In this document: positions 58,475-64,000 of the stretch, one piece after another
Layout: each line of letters starts with the position of its first letter
Position numbering within the stretch: position 1 is the stretch's first letter
Assembly (NCBI GenBank): GCA_021613375.1
Contig: CM038705.1
Coordinates: 10,005,095 to 10,069,094, forward strand
DNA: 64,000 nt
Direction of reading: 5' to 3'
Source: Megaleporinus macrocephalus
Lineage: Eukaryota; Chordata; Actinopteri; Characiformes; Anostomidae
Made by a program: the position numbers and the translations under genes
The notes under the pieces: generated by a model
What the model saw: the letters and a program-made list of their open reading frames with translations, nothing else
Databases searched by the model: none
Told to the model about the DNA's origin: nothing

Positions 58475-59435
58475 TACATAATGTAAAGGTTCTAGAGTTC
58501 TAAGAAGACCCCTTAAATTGGAATACACTAAAGAGACAAGCAAAGATTAATTTCGTGCTGCCATAGTAAGAATCACCACCTACAGAACATATCTGTGGAT
58601 GCTTCTTTGGCTTCATAGGTTCAAAGAACCTTTACATAATGTAAAGGTTCTAGGGTTCTAAGAAGACCCCTTAAATTGGAATACACTAAAGAGACAAGTG
58701 AAGATTCTTTTCATTCTGCCATAGAAGAACCACCATCTACAGAACATATCTGTGGATGCTTCTTTGGCTTCATAAGTTTAAAGAACCTTAACATAATGTT
58801 AAGGTTCTAGGGTTCTAAGAAGACCGCTTTAATTGGAGTACACTAAAGAGACAAGTGAAGATTCTTTTCATTCTGCCATAGAAGAACTACCACCTACAGA
58901 ACATATCTGTGGATGCTTCTTTGGCTTCATAAGTTCAAAAGACCTTTACACAATGTAAAGTTCTAGGGTTCTAAGAAGACCCCTTAAATAGGAATACACT
59001 AAAGAGACAAGCAAAGAATTTTCATGCTGCCATAGTAAGAACCACCACCTACAGAACATATCTGTGGATGCTTCTTTGGCTTCATAAGTTTAAAGAACCT
59101 TTACACAATGTAAAGTTCTAGAGTTCTAAGAAGACCCCTTAAATTGGAGTACACTAAAGAGACAAGCAAAGATTCTTTTCATGCTGCCATAGAAGAACCA
59201 CCATCTACAGAACATATCTGTGGTTGCTTCTTTAGTTTCGTTAGCATAATGTAAAGGTTCTAAAGTTCTAAAAACAACCCTTAATTTGGAATACACTAAA
59301 GACACCAGCAGGTGTTCTTAGTGCCATACAAGAACTACCACCTTTGGCTCCAAAGCAGGTATCGTCATATCTGTGGACCCTTCTTTAGATTCTTTAGATT
59401 AAAGAACCTCCACATAATGCAAAGGTTCTAGGACT
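58475..59435 (+). repeat. ~157-bp tandem array, about six units
   Basis: Landmark CAYAATGTAAAGGTTCTAG recurs at about 58475, 58634, 58791, 58949, 59104, 59233 and 59412. Each unit contains AAGAAGACCCCTTAAATTGGA, CTAAAGAGACAAG and AACATATCTGTGGATGCTTC. The last units are more diverged, as usual at array edges. Each unit itself has TTTACATAATGTAAA, a small palindrome. Confidence 0.9.
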
Positions 59436-60817
59436 AAAAGTTGGTATACGCTCTTAAAAATAAAGATGGAACAAAGGGTTCTTTGCACAACGCTTTAGAA
59501 AACAACTTCTTATAGAGCTGTTCTTGTAAAAACAAACATGTTTGGTACATCAGTGCATTCGGTTCACCATTCCGATTGCAAAAATAGCCAGACATGAGAG
59601 GTTTAAGAAATAAATAAATAAATAAAAATTATAAATAATAATAATAATATTAATAGAGTATGTTGCTTTTTTTATTTTTTTTTGAGAAGATATTTACAAA
59701 ACGAGTATAAGGTCTAACGCCATGTCCAGTGTGTGGATCCTTAAATAACATAAATATTTATGTATGTAAATGAGTGTAAGTGTCAAGTCAAGAACTATTT
59801 ACCATTGGTGCTGTTCTGACTTCTCCAATTCCTTTATTGTGTAGCCCATTTTTCTTAGCTGTCTGAAATACCTCGGCCTTTTATCTCTGTTGCAACGTAA
59901 ATTCATATCGTAACGCAATTTTTATCACCCGCCTACCGGCACACTTGGCACAGCTTCACAAAATGCACAGAGATTAGCCTGCGAAGGTCTACCAACTGGT
60001 TCTTCCTGGCTTCAAGATTAGACTCAAACTGATGCTGCAGATCCGACTTCATTGTAAGAACCTGGCCAATCAGGACAGAGTGGCCAAGCTGACTAGTCAG
60101 GGCACACTGGGCTCATTGAGAAGGCGGGGCATAAAGACTCAGGAGCTCTCACAGTCCACACTTTTCTTGTATTCAATTTTTTCATCTGATGACATTATAT
60201 TTTGAAAACTGTTGTAATTCATGGTTATATAAATGTTTATTTATTGTTCGGAATCAAACATCCTCTTCAAGAGAACAACTTCTGTAAACGTGATGCGTGT
60301 CATTAGGTTATGTGAGGAAGAGGCAACAGTTATCAGATAAGTGACCTGGCAAATTAATCGAATCTGGCTGGGACGTCCTATAAAGAGGCACGAGGCAGTA
60401 GAAGCCCTCTGTTTGGGTGTGAGGTTAAGTGAGTGGTGTTGGGTCAGCGGGGAAGTCTATAAGGCTGGGGGACGGATTCAAGTGTCCCACCCTGTGAAGG
60501 TCCAGCTCATGCTGGTGGTGCCTCACGTACATCATGCATTGTTTTTTGGGGGTTTATTTTTAGGTTGAACTTTTACGACCCAAACTGTTCTCAGATCTGC
60601 TACGAGAACCCTAAAGGTTCCAGACTGTTCCCCGGAACCAGCTGCTCACCTGTGACATTCCGAGAGTCAGTGCAGTCCCAGCGAGTCAACCAGAACGTAA
60701 AACTCCGTCACGGTTAAAATAGTAAAACATGTTTATGGCCGGGTTCTGTCACACCGCGGGTTCTCACAAGCGCATCCCAAAGTGATGTAACGACGCGGCG
60801 CAGCTTCACGCTGTTCA

Positions 60818-62128
<1,311 letters not shown>

Positions 62129-62559
62129 CTATGCTGTATCGTCTCTGGGGTCTGCGGGGTACAGGCAGAGCTGTATGCCCACTTTTGTAGGTGGTAGAAC
62201 AAAGAGAACTTCAGTAGCACGAAGAGAAGAACATCTGAACACAGTTTCATTAATATAAGATCCACATGATTAGCTGTGCTGTTGTTCAGAACTGTTATGG
62301 GTTTTTTTTCTGGGTTCCCAACAAAAAGAAAACTTGTACATGATATATATTAAAATACATCAATTATTTATATATTTTATTTCTTTATTTATTTTTATTT
62401 ATAGATTCTTTTGTGTCGTTTTTATTCTTTAATGGCAATAATTAAGCATGAGTTTCAGAAACCTATTCTAATATTAAAATATTAATACTATTATACTATA
62501 TATATCATTTATTTATTGAGGAAAATCCAAGACTTCATATCTGTTAGTGCTAAAAGTAT

Positions 62560-63055
62560 GTGATGCTGGTGGATGTTCGTGGGTTTTCTCACATGGACTG
62601 TTCGCTTCAGTTCCTTCCACAACATTTCCATTAGATTAAGATCAGAACTTTAACTTAGTCATTCCAAAACAGTAACTTTACTCTACTCTGGTCATTCTTT
62701 AATAGAACGGTTTATATACTTATGGTTGTTTCGCTTACTCCACGTTCTCTTGGGATTCAGTTTACAGACAGATGTCTTGAGACTTTCCTTTAGATTTCAC
62801 TCTTACAGTTCAGAAATTGTATTGTTCCATCAATGACGACAAGCCATCCTGGTCCAACCCATGATACTACCACCACCATGTTTCACAGACTGGACAAGGT
62901 TCTCATGTAAGCAGTGTTTTCCTTTCTCCATACACAACGCTTCTCCTTTAAACCAAAATGTTCTATTTCAGTCCCCAAAATGGTTGTGGAAAGATGTCCC
63001 TGTGATGTTTGGGTAACTGTAGACAGGTAGCAATGTTCTCTTTGGAGAGCAGCTC
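62560..63055 (-). pseudogene. Tc1-like transposon remnant
   Basis: Read on the plus strand: TTGTTCCATCAATGACGACAAGCC, CATGATACTACCACCACCATGTTTCAC, CAGTGTTTTCCTTTCTCC and TCTCTTTGGAGAGCAGCTC, the antisense landmarks of a fish Tc1-like transposase. All frames are broken. Related to 26655-27120. Confidence 0.65.
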
Positions 63056-63139
63056 TTGTTGGTGAACTCAAGAACTTTAAAAAGAGCCACAGTGAGAGAC
63101 ATGAGAGACACCATGGACGCTTATGGCCAATGTAGAGCG

Positions 63140-63255
63140 ACTGATCAACATAATATGTCTTTGGACGAGAGGGAGGAAACTGGAGTACCCGGAGGAAACC
63201 CACAGAGCGGCCCAGACCGGGAATCCAACCCGGATCATCTTGCTGCTCTAAATGA
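63140..63255 (-). mobile_element. SINE fragment
   Basis: GAGGAAACTGGAGTACCCGGAGGAAACCCAC and GGAATCCAACCCGGATC match the body and B box of the tRNA-derived SINE at 7661, in the same orientation. It is inserted in or beside the Tc1-like remnant. Confidence 0.75.
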
Positions 63256-63770
63256 AACAACCAGACTCTAGATTTACCTTCCCGGTAAATTAACAGCTAA
63301 TTCAAGAGGTGCATATACTTTTCCTACTAACAAATCTGTAACGTTGGATCATTTTCCTCAATATATAATATAAATATAATATAAATAACCGTGTATAATA
63401 TGTTTTGTCTGGTTTGTTTAATTGGGTTCTCTTCATCGTCGCTGTCCAATTAAAAACATGTATCTCTATTTTTGTTGATTTTGAGTTTTCTACCTCATTT
63501 GAAGACGCCAATGGCTGTTTACATTGTCTGCCAATGGCTGTTTACATTGTCTGCCAATGGCTGTTTACAATGCTCCAAAATAGCTTGGGAAAAACTCTGG
63601 TTCTATTGACTTACATTGAAAGTAAAGTATGTTTTTGGTCTCTCCTGTAAAGTTACTATTTTGCTTGTTTTTCACTGGATAACAACGATATGTACTTTTC
63701 ATGAAAATCTGATTATGTTTTAGGTCAAATACAGAGAATTCCAAAGAGTTCCCCAACACAAGCACCACTG

Positions 63771-63874
63771 TAGGGGTGTGCCATATAGTATCGTACACAA
63801 TAATATCGCCAACATTTTTTAATATGGTGAACGATATTATACCCCGAAATATCATACCATATCACCCATCCTTA
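63771..63874. mobile_element. Possible short hAT-type MITE
   Basis: Ends TAGGGGTGTGCCATATAG and, inverted, TAAGGATGGGTGATATGG, around an AATATCG-rich core with internal symmetry. Flanking 8-mers do not match. Low confidence. Confidence 0.4.
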
Positions 63875-64000
63875 ATTATCACATCAGGTACTACTTTTAC
63901 TGTTTTTAACAAAAGATAAATTCTCACTTTTCTCATTTCCCATTCTATATCTACTAGAGACAGATTTTATCTGTCCAGTATCATTCACTTTACTTCAGTC

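Overview
This 64 kb window is vertebrate genomic DNA, most likely from a teleost fish. The evidence is one large intron-rich gene whose exons match a known ion-channel family, surrounded by fish-type DNA transposons (Tc1/mariner, hAT, TTAA-target elements), L1- and L2-like LINE fragments, tRNA-derived SINEs and many microsatellites. The exact species cannot be read from the sequence.

The only confidently recognised host gene is a small-conductance calcium-activated potassium channel (SK family), best matched to KCNN3/SK3, on the minus strand. Five consecutive coding exons are visible: pore/selectivity filter (60941-61082), S6 (32441-32551), the two calmodulin-binding exons (17806-17933 and 11273-11342) and the terminal coiled-coil exon with the stop codon (1326-1652). 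Their phases join perfectly and give 258 complete codons plus a stop. The exons for the N-terminus and S1-S5 must lie beyond the right edge. Introns are about 28.4, 14.5, 6.5 and 9.6 kb. Nearly every other feature here is intronic, or 3' of the gene left of 1326.

Layout from left to right. 1-2.7 kb: a ~145-bp satellite derived from a Tc1-like transposase, on both sides of the terminal exon. 3-7 kb: L1-like LINE ends and a hAT-like element carrying an interferon-response-like motif and a leader-peptide mini-ORF. 7.6-9.7 kb: a SINE split by a composite hAT with Tc1 cargo. 9.7-14.3 kb: Tc1-like remnants and a BED-type hAT relative. 14.3-17.4 kb: unique intron and two small DNA elements. 18-28 kb: LINE, tandem repeats, foldback elements and a hAT transposase relic. 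28.3-29.3 kb: a CpG-rich, promoter-like stretch. 29.6-32.4 kb: a second BED-type hAT relative and a 1-kb TG-rich tract ending at the S6 exon. 35-39.7 kb: Tc1 and hAT copies and a 26-bp minisatellite. 40.9-47.2 kb: expanded repeats, a third BED-type hAT copy and a TTAA-target element. 48-52 kb: foldback elements, a DD36E Tc1-like element and a THAP fragment. 54.8-59.4 kb: a clean hAT copy, MITEs and a 158-bp tandem array. 60.9-61.9 kb: the pore exon and a 780-bp GA/CT tract.

The most interesting themes are (1) microsatellites that abut the splice sites of four of the five SK exons, which could tune channel splicing; (2) a hAT that appears to have moved as a composite with flanking DNA and part of a Tc1 element; and (3) two tandem arrays that seem to have been born from Tc1-like transposon pieces. 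No RNA genes, CRISPR arrays or second complete protein-coding gene were found.
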